From Streptococcus sanguinis SK49 (GTDB taxonomy: Bacteria > Bacillota > Bacilli > Lactobacillales > Streptococcaceae), in contig NZ_GL890985.1 of the NCBI RefSeq assembly GCF_000212815.1, positions 1,234,550-1,298,549 on the forward strand: 64,000 nucleotides of DNA, given 5' to 3'. Below the pieces are notes generated by a model. That model saw nothing but the letters and a program-made list of their open reading frames with translations. It was not told where the DNA came from and did not search any database. A program made the translations under genes and the position numbers. Positions 17,438-26,531 of the stretch are shown piece after piece. How positions within the stretch are numbered: the stretch's first letter is position 1; every line of letters starts with the position of its first letter.

Positions 17438-18193
17438 ATGGTACAAGGAAAAAGAAGTCGAAAAAGTAAACAAAAAAGCAAAAGAAATATTTTTATCAAT
17501 ATTGTTGCGACATTATTAATTATTGTGGCCCTTGGCTTAATCTTTAATGCGCAAATTCGAAACATGATTATGGTTTGGCATACCAACCAATATCAGGTCA
17601 GCAAGGTTTCCAAAGACTCTATTAATAAAAATAAAAATGTTGAGACCAGTTTTGATTTTAACAAAGTTGAGTCGCTTTCTACAGAGGCGGTCATCAATGC
17701 GCAGTGGAAAGCGCAGCAACTGCCTGTTATCGGAGGTATCTCTATTCCAGAAGTATCCATGAATTTGCCAATCTTCAAAGGGCTGGATAATGCTGGATTG
17801 TATTATGGTGCTGGTACGATGAAAGAGACTCAGCAGATGGGGCAGGGAAATTATGCCTTGGCTAGCCACCACGTCTTTGGCATCACAGGGGCTAGTAATA
17901 TGCTCTTTTCCCCACTGGATCGTGCTAAGGCTGGTATGAAAATCTATATCACCGATAAAGAGCAAGTCTATACTTATGTAATCACCAGTGTTGAAACGGT
18001 AACTCCAGATCGAACGGATCTGATTGAGGATACAGAAGGTGTTACAGAGATTACTTTGGTTACTTGTGAGGATGCTGCAGCAACCAATCGAACGATTGTC
18101 AAAGGAACCTTAGAAGGCTCTGTCGAGTATGACAAGGCTCCTAAGGATGTTCTTGAATCTTTCAGTAAGTCCTATAATCAAATGCAGATTTAA
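17438..18193 (+). CDS. srtA: Sortase A (class A)
   Basis: Membrane-anchored transpeptidase that cuts LPXTG surface proteins and joins them to the cell wall. The 251-aa protein has a basic N-terminus, one membrane helix (about 18-38) and an extracellular sortase domain with ASHH (His144/145), LVTC (Cys210) and Arg218 in ATNRTIV, the catalytic His-Cys-Arg set. Its location right after gyrA is the standard streptococcal arrangement. Confidence 0.96.
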   Translation: MVQGKRSRKSKQKSKRNIFINIVATLLIIVALGLIFNAQIRNMIMVWHTNQYQVSKVSKDSINKNKNVETSFDFNKVESLSTEAVINAQWKAQQLPVIGGISIPEVSMNLPIFKGLDNAGLYYGAGTMKETQQMGQGNYALASHHVFGITGASNMLFSPLDRAKAGMKIYITDKEQVYTYVITSVETVTPDRTDLIEDTEGVTEITLVTCEDAAATNRTIVKGTLEGSVEYDKAPKDVLESFSKSYNQMQI

Positions 18194-18215
18194 AGGCAAG
18201 AGACTAAAAACATTT

Positions 18216-18259
18216 CACTCCAAAGGTTAGGAAGAACTCTACTTTTGGAGTGTTTTTTT
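18216..18259 (+). terminator. srtA terminator
   Basis: CACTCCAAA and TTTGGAGTG flank a 19-base loop and are followed by seven T residues. Confidence 0.85.
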
Positions 18260-18348
18260 ATCTAAAATTTGTTCTGGACGAAAGATTTTTTGTATCTATT
18301 CTTGCTGATTTTGACTCTTTTTCCGAATAATAAGGTAAGGAGGTTTCT

Positions 18349-19032
18349 ATGTATAGCATTTCATTTCAAGACGATATTAGCATGATGCCGCGGGAGCGTT
18401 TGATGAGAGAAGGGGCTGAAAAACTCAGTAACCAAGAGCTTCTATCAATTTTCCTCAGGACAGGCAACAAAAAAGAAACTGTTTTTCAAGTTTCTCAAAG
18501 AATTTTATCATCGATTTCCAGTTTGAACGATCTTAAGTATTTAACTTTGCAGGAATTGCAGACTATTTCTGGAATCGGTCCGATTAAGGCTGTGGAGCTG
18601 CAGGCCATTATCGAATTAGGACGTCGGATTAACCGAGCAGAGGTTCTGCAGAAAGAGCAGATTATGGGCAGTCAAAAATTAGCCCAGAAGATGCAGCAAG
18701 AACTTGGAGATATGAGGCAGGAGTGCTTGGTTGCTATTTATCTTAATAGTCAAAATCAAATTTTGCACCAGCAGACTATTTTTATGGGGACGGTAAGCAG
18801 AAGCATTGCTGAGCCAAGAGAGATTCTCCACTACGCTCTCAAGCATCTAGCGACATCTATCATACTGGTACACAATCATCCATCAGGCTCAGTCGTTCCC
18901 AGCAGAAATGACGATGAGGTGACCCAGCATATGAAAGAAGCATGTGAGATGATGGGCTTGGTCCTTTTGGATCATTTGATTGTGTCCAAATCCAACTACT
19001 ATAGCTACCGAGAGGAGACAGATATGATATAA
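18349..19032 (+). CDS. radC: RadC family protein (UPF0758)
   Basis: A 227-aa protein with an N-terminal helix-hairpin-helix ([15 protein letters not shown], about residues 65-80) and a C-terminal JAB1/MPN-like metal-binding domain with [14 protein letters not shown] (the His-x-His and downstream Ser/Asp ligands). It is named a DNA repair protein by history, but a direct repair role has not held up well in other bacteria. SD aaggagg precedes the ATG. Confidence 0.93.
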   Translation: MYSISFQDDISMMPRERLMREGAEKLSNQELLSIFLRTGNKKETVFQVSQRILSSISSLNDLKYLTLQELQTISGIGPIKAVELQAIIELGRRINRAEVLQKEQIMGSQKLAQKMQQELGDMRQECLVAIYLNSQNQILHQQTIFMGTVSRSIAEPREILHYALKHLATSIILVHNHPSGSVVPSRNDDEVTQHMKEACEMMGLVLLDHLIVSKSNYYSYREETDMI

Positions 19033-19049
19033 TTTGATTTACTTGAATA

Positions 19050-19083
19050 TAAAAAACTTCTATTCGAGTAGAACAGAAGTTTA
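19050..19083 (-). terminator. Terminator between radC and the amidotransferase gene
   Basis: AAACTTCT and AGAAGTTT form an 8-bp stem. The T-run is best on the minus strand, so it mainly serves the leftward operon. Confidence 0.65.
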
Positions 19084-19100
19084 TCTAGGAATAGAGGCTT

Positions 19101-19793
19101 TTAAAGAATATTGACAACATAATCAAACAGAGCTAGGTCTCCTTCTCTGGAGCCGAACAAGAACTCCGGATGCCATTGGACGCCAAGGAAAGGACTACCG
19201 TCAGTAGAAGTGATGGCTTCAATAATCTTATCGCGAGGATCATAGGCGATGACTTCTAGGCCAGTAGCCAAATCCTTGATACTTTGGTGGTGGAAGGAGT
19301 TGATTTCAGATGCAGGGCCATAGATTTCATGTAGAATAGAACCGTTCTTGGTCACCATGCTTTGGGTTGTGTATTCAGCAGAGCTATCTTGCCAATGATC
19401 TTCAATATCTTGATGAAGAGTACCGCCTAGAGCTACATTATAAAGTTGGGTTCCGCGGCAGACGGTGAAGATAGGTTTATTTTGACGGCGAGCTTCTTTG
19501 ATTAAAGCTAATTCAAAAATGTCTCGCTGGAGTAAATAATCATCGCTGTCAATGCTTTTCTCTTCACCATAGAATTGTGGACATACATTCTGACCGCCTG
19601 TGATGATTAATTTGTCAACAATGGAAACATACTGTTTAGCCATTTCTTCATCACCGATTGGCAAAATCATTGGAATTCCGCCAACTTCTTTAACTCCCTC
19701 AACGAATCCTGTCGCCGTATAGCTCATATGGATGAAGTGATCGTCTGGGATATCTCTTTCATTTCCGGTTATTCCAATAATAGGTTTACTCAT
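19101..19793 (-). CDS. Class I glutamine amidotransferase, PuuD-like gamma-glutamyl hydrolase family
   Basis: A 230-aa cytoplasmic hydrolase. The nucleophile elbow TVCRGTQLYNVALGG holds the catalytic Cys, and WHPEF supplies the His-Glu pair; PIIGITGNERD is the family N-terminus. Family members release glutamate from gamma-glutamyl compounds such as gamma-glutamyl-GABA; the substrate here is unknown. It is the last gene of the leftward rex unit, 24 bp after rex. Confidence 0.88.
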   Translation of the reverse strand: MSKPIIGITGNERDIPDDHFIHMSYTATGFVEGVKEVGGIPMILPIGDEEMAKQYVSIVDKLIITGGQNVCPQFYGEEKSIDSDDYLLQRDIFELALIKEARRQNKPIFTVCRGTQLYNVALGGTLHQDIEDHWQDSSAEYTTQSMVTKNGSILHEIYGPASEINSFHHQSIKDLATGLEVIAYDPRDKIIEAITSTDGSPFLGVQWHPEFLFGSREGDLALFDYVVNIL

Positions 19794-19817
19794 AGAGTGT
19801 TTAATACCTCTTTCAAA

Positions 19818-20465
19818 TTAATAATCATTTTTTCTCATGAAGTAGAGCAGAGTCTGCAGTTCGCTAGTCAGGTCAACATACTGGACGACCACATCCTTAG
19901 GCAGGGATAGGTTTACTGGCGAGAAGCAGAGAATACCTTTGACACCTGCTTGAACTAAGATAGATGCAACTTCTTGGGCTTTTACGCTAGGTACAGTTAG
20001 GATGGCAGTTTGCACATTTCCTGACTGTATTTTTTCTTTGATTTGGGAAATTCCATAGATAGGAATCCCATCGCTGGTTGTGCTGCCAACTTCTGGATGG
20101 TCATCTATGTCAAAAGCCATTACAACCTTCATTTTATTGCGCTCATGAAAACGATAGTGTAGCAGAGCCCGTCCCATATTACCAACACCAACAATCATGA
20201 CATTGGTAATAGCATTGTCGTTCAAGAGGTCAGCAAAAAAGTTCATCAATTTCTTGACATCGTAACCAAATCCTCTGCGGCCGAGTTCACCGAAATAAGA
20301 AAAATCTCGTCTGACAGTAGCAGAGTCAATACCAATGGCTTCTGCAATTTGCTTGGAGTTTGCTTTTTCAATCTTCTCAGCATTAAAACGTTTAAAAATA
20401 CGATAGTAGAGCGATAGCCTTTTAGCAGTAGCTCGGGGAATTGTAGTATTTTTTTCAGTTTTCAC
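19818..20465 (-). CDS. rex: Redox-sensing transcriptional repressor Rex
   Basis: A 215-aa dimeric repressor that senses the NADH/NAD+ ratio and controls fermentation genes. The N-terminal winged-helix (about 1-80, with the [21 protein letters not shown] recognition region) is followed by a Rossmann domain with [13 protein letters not shown]. The ORF has normal length. ldh and the pyruvate dehydrogenase operon in this window are plausible targets, but I found no clear Rex box (TTGTGAA-N4-TTCACAA). The stretch TTTGTGAAAAAATC just upstream of rex is a half-site that could allow autoregulation. Confidence 0.95.
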   Translation of the reverse strand: MKTEKNTTIPRATAKRLSLYYRIFKRFNAEKIEKANSKQIAEAIGIDSATVRRDFSYFGELGRRGFGYDVKKLMNFFADLLNDNAITNVMIVGVGNMGRALLHYRFHERNKMKVVMAFDIDDHPEVGSTTSDGIPIYGISQIKEKIQSGNVQTAILTVPSVKAQEVASILVQAGVKGILCFSPVNLSLPKDVVVQYVDLTSELQTLLYFMRKNDY

Positions 20466-20589
20466 AAAATCACAACCTTTCTAATTCTATTTTATAGGAA
20501 GTTTGTGAAAAAATCAACTAATTAAGAGTGTTTGATTCATTAAAAAAGAAAAGAGTGAAAGTTTGAGTTATGCTATAGATGCAAAGGGA

Positions 20590-20811
20590 TTAGTCCTGGT
20601 AGGAAGTCAAGTCTAACTGGTACATCTGGCGGTACAAGTCCCCAATTAACCCTGTAAAAGGCAGCTGGTGTCCATTATAAGTGATGGAAAGTACTTTGAG
20701 AGAGTCAGGAATTGTGACGCAGCCAGAGAAGGCGAGAAGAAATTCATCGAAGTCTTCATAGGTAAGTGTTCGTTTCACCTTATATGAGTCCAAATAGGTC
20801 AGTTCAACCAT
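20590..20811 (-). CDS. DUF4649 family protein
   Basis: A 73-aa protein, MVELTYLDSYKVKRTLTYED at the start, belonging to a small family found almost only in streptococci. Function unknown. It is soluble and acidic. The start codon lies inside the end of a possible tiny upstream frame, suggesting translational coupling. It belongs to the leftward group starting with the cysteine desulfurase. Confidence 0.8.
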   Translation of the reverse strand: MVELTYLDSYKVKRTLTYEDFDEFLLAFSGCVTIPDSLKVLSITYNGHQLPFTGLIGDLYRQMYQLDLTSYQD

Positions 20812-20947
20812 TGTTAATCCTTTCTTTGGGTTCGGTTAGTCTTTTCTTCAAGTGTTCTAAGTAGAAGTCAAGCTCGTTTAAATTTTGAAGATTCAAAACC
20901 AAAAAAGCAAAATTGCGAGAATCTTGCTTATTGTGGTGTCTTTTCAA
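20804..20947 (-). CDS. Possible 47-aa protein bridging the DUF1831 and DUF4649 genes
   Basis: A short frame starts with TTG inside the 3' end of the DUF1831 gene and stops inside the first codons of the DUF4649 gene (ATGGTTGA overlap). The translation includes DSRNFAFLVLNLQNLNELDF and ends KKRLTEPKERINNG. The double overlap and the complete filling of the gap between the flanking genes favour a real, coupled gene. The rare start and absent SD argue against it. No known family. Confidence 0.35.
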   Translation of the reverse strand: MKRHHNKQDSRNFAFLVLNLQNLNELDFYLEHLKKRLTEPKERINNG

Positions 20948-21275
20948 AAATATTTCTTTCAACCAGGCTATCCATCAAGAAGTAAAATTTTTGCTGGATA
21001 ATGTGATGGTCTTCTGATTTGAAAATATTGACCAAGCGCAGGCCTGATTTATCAGTGATGTTGATTTTGAAACCATTTAACTCTTTATTGACGATGATTT
21101 TCAGCAGAAAACCATTTCCGCTGTTGGGAACAGTTTCCAGCAGACGAGAGAGTTCATAGTTTCCGACCTTGCTTTCCGCGAAAGTATTGTCGCGCAAGGT
21201 AAATTTCTTGACATTTGGGTGAAGTGAATAGGTATATTCACAGTTTGCTAAGCTAACAGATGTTTGAAAGGCCAT
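20928..21275 (-). CDS. DUF1831 family protein
   Basis: A 115-aa protein of a family usually encoded just after a cysteine desulfurase in Lactobacillales, as here (1-bp gap). It is recognised by SLANCEYTYSLHPNVKKFTL and the NGFLLKIIVNKELNGFKI block. The constant pairing suggests a role with sulfur mobilisation, but no function is established. Soluble, no Cys-rich motif. Confidence 0.8.
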   Translation of the reverse strand: MAFQTSVSLANCEYTYSLHPNVKKFTLRDNTFAESKVGNYELSRLLETVPNSGNGFLLKIIVNKELNGFKINITDKSGLRLVNIFKSEDHHIIQQKFYFLMDSLVERNIFEKTPQ

Positions 21276-21276
21276 C

Positions 21277-22389
21277 TTATCCTCCTAAAATTTCTTTTAA
21301 TTTCTTTGTAAATGATTGAATCTCTTGCAGAGTCGTTTGGTCCGAAGTGCTGATCCGAATGGACTCATACAAGCGGTTGGAATCCTTGCCATACATAGCC
21401 TGCAAGACATGACTGGGTTGTATAGCTCCGGCTGTACAGGCTGAGCCTGTTGAAATGGAAAAGCCATTTAAATCCATTTGAAGTAGAAGCAGGTCATTCT
21501 TTTGATTGGGAAATCCCAAATTGATGACATATGGCAAGCTGGGCTGACTTTCATTTAAGTAAAAGTCGATATCCGATAAGTCAGCAAGTAAGCTGTCTTT
21601 TAAGTATTGCGCATGCTCTAGATTTCCCTCAAGATGTTCCGTGCTATCTGACAGAGCCGCCGCCATACCTGTGATAGAGATTAGATTTTCAGTTCCGGCC
21701 CGGTGTTTTTCTTCCTGGTCGCCACCGTGCATGAAATTGTCAAAATCCATCTTCTTGGCATAAAGGAAGCCAACGCCTTTGGGACCATGAAACTTATGCG
21801 CTGAAGCAGATAGAAAGTCAATCCCTAGCTCGTCAGGGTAGATGGGAAGTTTACCAATTGCTTGGACAGCATCAACGTGAAAAACAGCAGGATGTTCGTG
21901 CAGTAATTCACCAATTTCCTTAATGGGGAGCATGGCACCCGTCTCGTTATTAACCGCCATGACGGACACAAGAATAGTGTCAGGTCTAAGTGCCTTTTTA
22001 ATATCCGCCGCTCGAATCTGACCATCCACCGGCTGAACAAAAGTAGCTTCAAAGCCGAATTTGTCTACTAAGTACTCCACCACTTCTAAGACAGCATGGT
22101 GTTCAATAGCAGTGGTAACAATATGTTTTCCTCGGTTCTGGTGTCGAAGGGCATAGCCTTTGATAGCAGTATTGTTGCTTTCAGTGCCACCTGAAGTAAA
22201 AAGAATCTTATTGCTTTGAGTATGCAGAGCTTGAGCAATATCCTCACGCGCCTGTCTGAGGAGTTTACTAGCTTCTCGACCATGGCTATGCGTACTGGAA
22301 GGATTTCCAAAGACGGTCATAGTTTTGGTCATTGCTTGGATTGCAGCGGGCGACAAAGCAGTTGTAGCGGCATTATCTAAATAAATCAC
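21277..22389 (-). CDS. Cysteine desulfurase (NifS/IscS-like)
   Basis: PLP enzyme that takes sulfur from cysteine and forms a persulfide for delivery to tRNA thiolation, Fe-S or cofactor synthesis. The 370-aa protein starts MIYLDNAATTALSP. The PLP-lysine lies in SASAHKFHGPKG and the active-site Cys in the loop GSACTAGAIQPS. The start is GTG, set by the family N-terminus; an in-frame ATG at 22470 would run back into the prs gene. It follows prs by 10 bp and is co-transcribed with it. It is not near suf genes, so it is probably the tRNA-thiolation type. Confidence 0.92.
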   Translation of the reverse strand: MIYLDNAATTALSPAAIQAMTKTMTVFGNPSSTHSHGREASKLLRQAREDIAQALHTQSNKILFTSGGTESNNTAIKGYALRHQNRGKHIVTTAIEHHAVLEVVEYLVDKFGFEATFVQPVDGQIRAADIKKALRPDTILVSVMAVNNETGAMLPIKEIGELLHEHPAVFHVDAVQAIGKLPIYPDELGIDFLSASAHKFHGPKGVGFLYAKKMDFDNFMHGGDQEEKHRAGTENLISITGMAAALSDSTEHLEGNLEHAQYLKDSLLADLSDIDFYLNESQPSLPYVINLGFPNQKNDLLLLQMDLNGFSISTGSACTAGAIQPSHVLQAMYGKDSNRLYESIRISTSDQTTLQEIQSFTKKLKEILGG

Positions 22390-22399
22390 TCCGGTTACC

Positions 22400-23356
22400 T
22401 TATTTCTTTTGATAGGCAAAGAGTGGGCTGACTGGTTTTCTCTCTTGGATGCGGACAATGGCATCACCAATCAGTTCACTAGCTGTAATGTAGTGGAGAT
22501 TCTTAGGTGTTTTTTCTTTGATATCAACAGAGTCTGTCACAAGAATTTCTCTGATAGGAGAATTATCCAGCAATTCCGCAGCTTTATCTGCAAAGAGACC
22601 ATGACTGGATACAGCATAGATTTCGACTGCGCCTTCGCGACAGACAATTTTAGCTGCTTCAGAGAAAGTCCGACCGGTATTTAAAATGTCGTCAATCAGA
22701 ATAGCTTTCTTGCCTTCGACATCTCCGATGATATAGCCCTCAGAGCGACCTGCCTCGTCTTCGCCATAATCAATGATAGCGATAGGGGCATCCAGATATT
22801 CAGCCAGATTGCGAGCGCGTTTAACACCAGAGTTTTTAGGGCTGACGACAACGACATCATCTCCCGTTAACCCCATATTGCAATAATGTTTGGCAAAGAG
22901 TGGGATAGTGAAGAGATTATCGACTGGGATATCAAAGAATCCTTGGACCTGCACGGCATGAAGATCCAGAGAAATCACGCGATCCACTCCAGCACCGACA
23001 AGCATATTGGCAACCAGTTTAGCTGTGATTGGCTCGCGAGGAGCAGCAGTCCGATCCTGACGGGCATATCCAAAATAAGGCATGACAACATTAATCGTAT
23101 TGGCACTGGCACGCTTGCAGGCATCCACCATAATCAAGAGCTCCATCAAGTGATTATTGACAGGGAAGCTAGTAGACTGAATGATGTAAATATCATAGCC
23201 ACGAACGCTTTCTTCAATGTTAATCTGAATCTCGCCGTCCGAGAATTGGCGGGAGGAAAGTTTTCCCAAAGGAACCCCAGCAGCCTCAGCGATTTTTTCA
23301 GCTATGGAATGATTGGAATTGAGGGAAAAAAGCTTCATATTTTTTTTATCTGACAT
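22400..23356 (-). CDS. prs2: Ribose-phosphate pyrophosphokinase paralogue (Prs2), with degenerate catalytic loops
   Basis: A 318-aa member of the class I Prs family, which makes PRPP from ribose-5-phosphate and ATP. The ATP-binding [18 protein letters not shown] and the [18 protein letters not shown] block are well conserved. The catalytic flexible loop, KRRP-type in active enzymes, is here [13 protein letters not shown] (about 196-208), and the PRPP loop is DDILNTGRT (222-230) instead of DDIIDTAGT. Streptococci typically have a second, canonical Prs elsewhere. The protein may therefore be a regulator or have altered activity. It is first in the operon with the cysteine desulfurase. Confidence 0.88.
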   Translation of the reverse strand: MSDKKNMKLFSLNSNHSIAEKIAEAAGVPLGKLSSRQFSDGEIQINIEESVRGYDIYIIQSTSFPVNNHLMELLIMVDACKRASANTINVVMPYFGYARQDRTAAPREPITAKLVANMLVGAGVDRVISLDLHAVQVQGFFDIPVDNLFTIPLFAKHYCNMGLTGDDVVVVSPKNSGVKRARNLAEYLDAPIAIIDYGEDEAGRSEGYIIGDVEGKKAILIDDILNTGRTFSEAAKIVCREGAVEIYAVSSHGLFADKAAELLDNSPIREILVTDSVDIKEKTPKNLHYITASELIGDAIVRIQERKPVSPLFAYQKK

Positions 23357-23491
23357 GAGTTGGACCGTCCTCTTTTTGTCTCATTTCTATATCTAATGCT
23401 CCATGAAATTTATTTTTCAATAGGCTTTAGATTGCTACCTTTTATTTTACCAAAAAAATTAGATTATTTCAGCTATTTTGTGGTCGTTGAT

Positions 23492-24055
23492 TTACAAGTT
23501 TTCAGAAAATCTTGCTATCTTACTCTTACCAGGTTTGTAGTCGATCTTGTGCTGTTTTAGGAAGTTGAGGAAATTTTCTTTTCCTTTTTCGAAATCTTCA
23601 ACTTCGACTTCGAGTTCGAAGTCTTTTTTGTCCAAGTAGTGACTCTCATCCAGAGCAAGGAGGCCAATTTCGTCTTCTTTTTCATAGCGGATAGTCTCTA
23701 GAGAGCCAAGAATCTTCAAGTCTTGGATAGGAATTTCTTTTTGAAGCAGCGTCTCTAAAATCTCTCCCGTAGGAAATTCATTGTTCTGCAAAATATTTTC
23801 AGTTTCTTCTGGTGTCAAGTTCTGATTGAGTTCCAAGGATCCGACTTCTTGAGGAATCTTGAGCGTCAGCTCTGCTTCGCGATGGTTAAAAGTTCGTACT
23901 CGAAAAGCCATGTGGGAGTGTCGGATGCTTTGCTGATCTGAATCGATGTAGTGGTTGGTTTGGCTAATAGGGGAAATATCAGCAAATAACTGAAGCAGAC
24001 GGTCGTGCTCTTCTTTGGTCAGCATGGTTTTGAATTCAATTTCTAAGTGATTCAT
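23492..24055 (-). CDS. CYTH domain protein (triphosphate tunnel metalloenzyme)
   Basis: A 187-aa protein with the ExExK signature near the N-terminus (HLEIEFKTML) and alternating charged residues on strands (FRVRTF, ELTLKIP, ELEVEVEDF) expected of the eight-stranded tunnel. Members hydrolyse triphosphates such as inorganic triphosphate or thiamine triphosphate. The second of two close ATG codons is chosen because aaaagg is 8 bases upstream of it. It diverges from relQ, a conserved pairing in Firmicutes. Confidence 0.9.
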   Translation of the reverse strand: MNHLEIEFKTMLTKEEHDRLLQLFADISPISQTNHYIDSDQQSIRHSHMAFRVRTFNHREAELTLKIPQEVGSLELNQNLTPEETENILQNNEFPTGEILETLLQKEIPIQDLKILGSLETIRYEKEDEIGLLALDESHYLDKKDFELEVEVEDFEKGKENFLNFLKQHKIDYKPGKSKIARFSENL

Positions 24056-24112
24056 TTTCATATCCTTTTCTTTTTTTTGAAAGCGATTTATGTTATAATA
24101 ACAGTTGTGTTT

Positions 24113-24141
24113 ATTTTATACAAAAAATAATGATATGACAA
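24113..24141 (-). promoter_or_regulatory. Predicted promoter of the CYTH gene
   Basis: On the minus strand TTGTCA and TAAAAT are separated by 17 bp, about 60 bp from the start codon. Confidence 0.5.
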
Positions 24142-24150
24142 GGTAAGTGT

Positions 24151-24822
24151 ATGACAATAGAATGGGAAGAGTTTCTAGACCCCTATATTCAAGCGGTTGG
24201 AGAGCTGAAAATTAAGTTGCGTGGAGTGCGAAAGCAATACCGCAAGCAGCAGCGCCATTCTCCAATTGAGTTTGTGACTGGACGTGTCAAGCCGATTGAG
24301 AGCATTAAAGAAAAGATGATTCTGCGAGGCATTCGCGAGGAAAATATCGAGCAGGAGATGCAGGATATCGCTGGCTTACGGGTCATGGTCCAGTTTGTCG
24401 ATGATGTGGATGAAGTTTTAGAAGTCCTGCGAAACCGGACTGATATGCGTATTGTGCAGGAACGGGATTACATCAAAAACAAAAAAGCCAGTGGCTATCG
24501 GAGTTACCATGTGATTGTAGAATATCCAGTTGATACGATTAATGGTCATAGGCTTATTCTGGCTGAGATTCAGATTCGCACCCTTTCGATGAATTTTTGG
24601 GCTACGATTGAGCATTCTTTGAATTACAAGTATAAAGGAGAATTTCCCAAGGAAATCAAATGCCGCTTGGAAACAACAGCTAATCTTGCCTATCAGCTGG
24701 ATGAGGAGATGGGAGAAATCCGTGATGCTATCCAGGAGGCGCAGGCTCTCTTTGATCCTCTTCACCGCAAGTTAAATGACGGTGTGGGAAATAGTGATGA
24801 TACAGATGAAGAATACAGATAA
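24151..24822 (+). CDS. relQ: Small alarmone synthetase RelQ (GTP pyrophosphokinase)
   Basis: A 223-aa single-domain (p)ppGpp synthetase that transfers pyrophosphate from ATP to GTP/GDP. It lacks the hydrolase and regulatory domains of the long Rel protein. The RelA/SpoT synthetase domain is clear: ALRVMVQF-like [32 protein letters not shown] and [22 protein letters not shown]. Length agrees with RelQ. It heads a rightward operon relQ-nadK-rlu-pta with overlapping genes. Confidence 0.95.
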   Translation: MTIEWEEFLDPYIQAVGELKIKLRGVRKQYRKQQRHSPIEFVTGRVKPIESIKEKMILRGIREENIEQEMQDIAGLRVMVQFVDDVDEVLEVLRNRTDMRIVQERDYIKNKKASGYRSYHVIVEYPVDTINGHRLILAEIQIRTLSMNFWATIEHSLNYKYKGEFPKEIKCRLETTANLAYQLDEEMGEIRDAIQEAQALFDPLHRKLNDGVGNSDDTDEEYR

Positions 24823-25624
24823 AAAAATAGCGATTATCCGCAATCGGAAAAGACAGAGTGAACAAGTTTATCAAGATTTGAAGCAGAAGCTGAAACAGAA
24901 CGGCTTTATTTTAACTCCTAAGAATCCCGACATCGTGATTTCGGTGGGTGGTGATGGCATGCTGCTATCGGCTTTTCATATGTATGAAGAACAGCTGGAT
25001 CGGGTCCGCTTTGTCGGTGTACATACAGGGCATCTTGGCTTTTATACAGACTACCGTGATTTTGAATTGGATAAGCTGGTTGAAAATCTTAAACTGGATA
25101 CTGGTGCTCAGGTTTCTTATCCAATTTTAAATGTCAAAATTACTTTTGAAAATGGTGATACACGCACTATTCGTGCTTTGAATGAAGCAACAATCAAACG
25201 CTCGGATCGGACTATGGTAGCTGATGTCATTATCAATCGGGTTCGTTTCGAGCGTTTCCGAGGAGATGGGATTTCCGTCTCTACTCCGACGGGCAGTACA
25301 GCCTATAACAAATCTCTGGGCGGAGCGGTATTGCATCCGACAATCGAAGCCTTGCAGGTGACAGAAATTGCCAGTCTCAACAATCGGGTTTATCGGACAT
25401 TGGGCTCATCTGTCATTGTTCCCAAAAAAGATAAGATTGAGTTAGTGCCGACTCGCAGTGACTATCACACTATCGCGGTTGACAATCAAACTTTCTCTTT
25501 CAAAAACATTGTCCGCATTGAGTACCAGATTGACAATCATAAGATACATTTTGTGGCTTCGCCAAGTCATACCAGCTTTTGGAATCGTGTCAGAGACTCC
25601 TTTATTGGAGAGTGCCAGGAATGA
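24806..25624 (+). CDS. nadK: NAD kinase
   Basis: A 272-aa ATP-dependent kinase that makes NADP from NAD. The GGDGM motif ([15 protein letters not shown]), the NE motif (ALNEATI) and the [14 protein letters not shown] motif are complete. The start MKNTDKK matches other streptococcal NadK proteins and overlaps the relQ end by 17 bases. An in-frame ATG at 24797 is an alternative. No strong Shine-Dalgarno sequence is seen, in keeping with coupled translation. Confidence 0.95.
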   Translation: MKNTDKKIAIIRNRKRQSEQVYQDLKQKLKQNGFILTPKNPDIVISVGGDGMLLSAFHMYEEQLDRVRFVGVHTGHLGFYTDYRDFELDKLVENLKLDTGAQVSYPILNVKITFENGDTRTIRALNEATIKRSDRTMVADVIINRVRFERFRGDGISVSTPTGSTAYNKSLGGAVLHPTIEALQVTEIASLNNRVYRTLGSSVIVPKKDKIELVPTRSDYHTIAVDNQTFSFKNIVRIEYQIDNHKIHFVASPSHTSFWNRVRDSFIGECQE

Positions 25625-26508
25625 GGTTTGAGTTTATTGCTGATGAGCATGTCAAGGTAAAGACCTTTTTGAAGCGACATGAAATTTCCAAAGGCCTCTT
25701 GGCAAAGATAAAATTTTCCGGTGGAAACATTCTCGTCAACCATCAGCCTCAGAATGCTATTTATCTCTTGGATATTGGCGATAAAGTGACGATTGACATC
25801 CCTTCTGAAAAAGGATTTGAGAGTCTGAAAGCTGTTGATAAGGACTTGTCTGTTGTCTATGAGGATGAACATTTCTTGGTTTTGGATAAACCGGCAGGGG
25901 TGGCCAGTATTCCCAGCGTTAATCATTCCAATACTATGGCAAACTTTGTTAAGGCTTACTATATTCGTCATGCCTATGAAAACCAGCAGGTGCATATCGT
26001 GACGCGTCTGGATAAGGATACAAGTGGGCTCATGCTCTTTGCTAAGCATGGCTATGCTCACGCCAGATTGGACAAGCAGCTGCAGAAGAAGCTGATAGAA
26101 AAGCGCTATTACGCTCTGGTTCGAGGAACTGGTGACTTAGAAGAGCAAGGTGAGATTATTGCTCCGATTGGACGCAACCCTGAGAGTATCATTACGAGGC
26201 GCGTGACAGAGGATGGTAAGTACGCCCATACCAGTTACAAAGTCATAGAGAGATTTGGAGATGTCTATCTGGTGGATATTCATCTGCATACTGGGCGGAC
26301 TCATCAAATCCGCGTTCATTTTTCACACATTGGCTTTCCGCTTTTGGGTGACGACCTTTATGGAGGGAGTTTGGAACACGGAATAGAGCGCCAAGCTTTG
26401 CATTGTCATTCTTTGAAATTTTATAATCCTTTTAGTGGTCAGGAAGTTGAGCGTGCCAGTCCTTTGCCAGAAGATTTTAAACAAGTTATTGAGAAATTAA
26501 AAGATTAA
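25621..26508 (+). CDS. RluA/RluD family 23S rRNA pseudouridine synthase
   Basis: A 295-aa RNA-modifying enzyme. An N-terminal S4-like region (about 1-75) is followed by the synthase domain with [16 protein letters not shown], holding the catalytic Asp, and [21 protein letters not shown]. The start ATG overlaps the nadK stop codon (ATGA). Which rRNA position is modified cannot be told from sequence. Confidence 0.93.
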   Translation: MRFEFIADEHVKVKTFLKRHEISKGLLAKIKFSGGNILVNHQPQNAIYLLDIGDKVTIDIPSEKGFESLKAVDKDLSVVYEDEHFLVLDKPAGVASIPSVNHSNTMANFVKAYYIRHAYENQQVHIVTRLDKDTSGLMLFAKHGYAHARLDKQLQKKLIEKRYYALVRGTGDLEEQGEIIAPIGRNPESIITRRVTEDGKYAHTSYKVIERFGDVYLVDIHLHTGRTHQIRVHFSHIGFPLLGDDLYGGSLEHGIERQALHCHSLKFYNPFSGQEVERASPLPEDFKQVIEKLKD

Positions 26509-26531
26509 GAGATAAAGGAGTTTTAAGAAAC

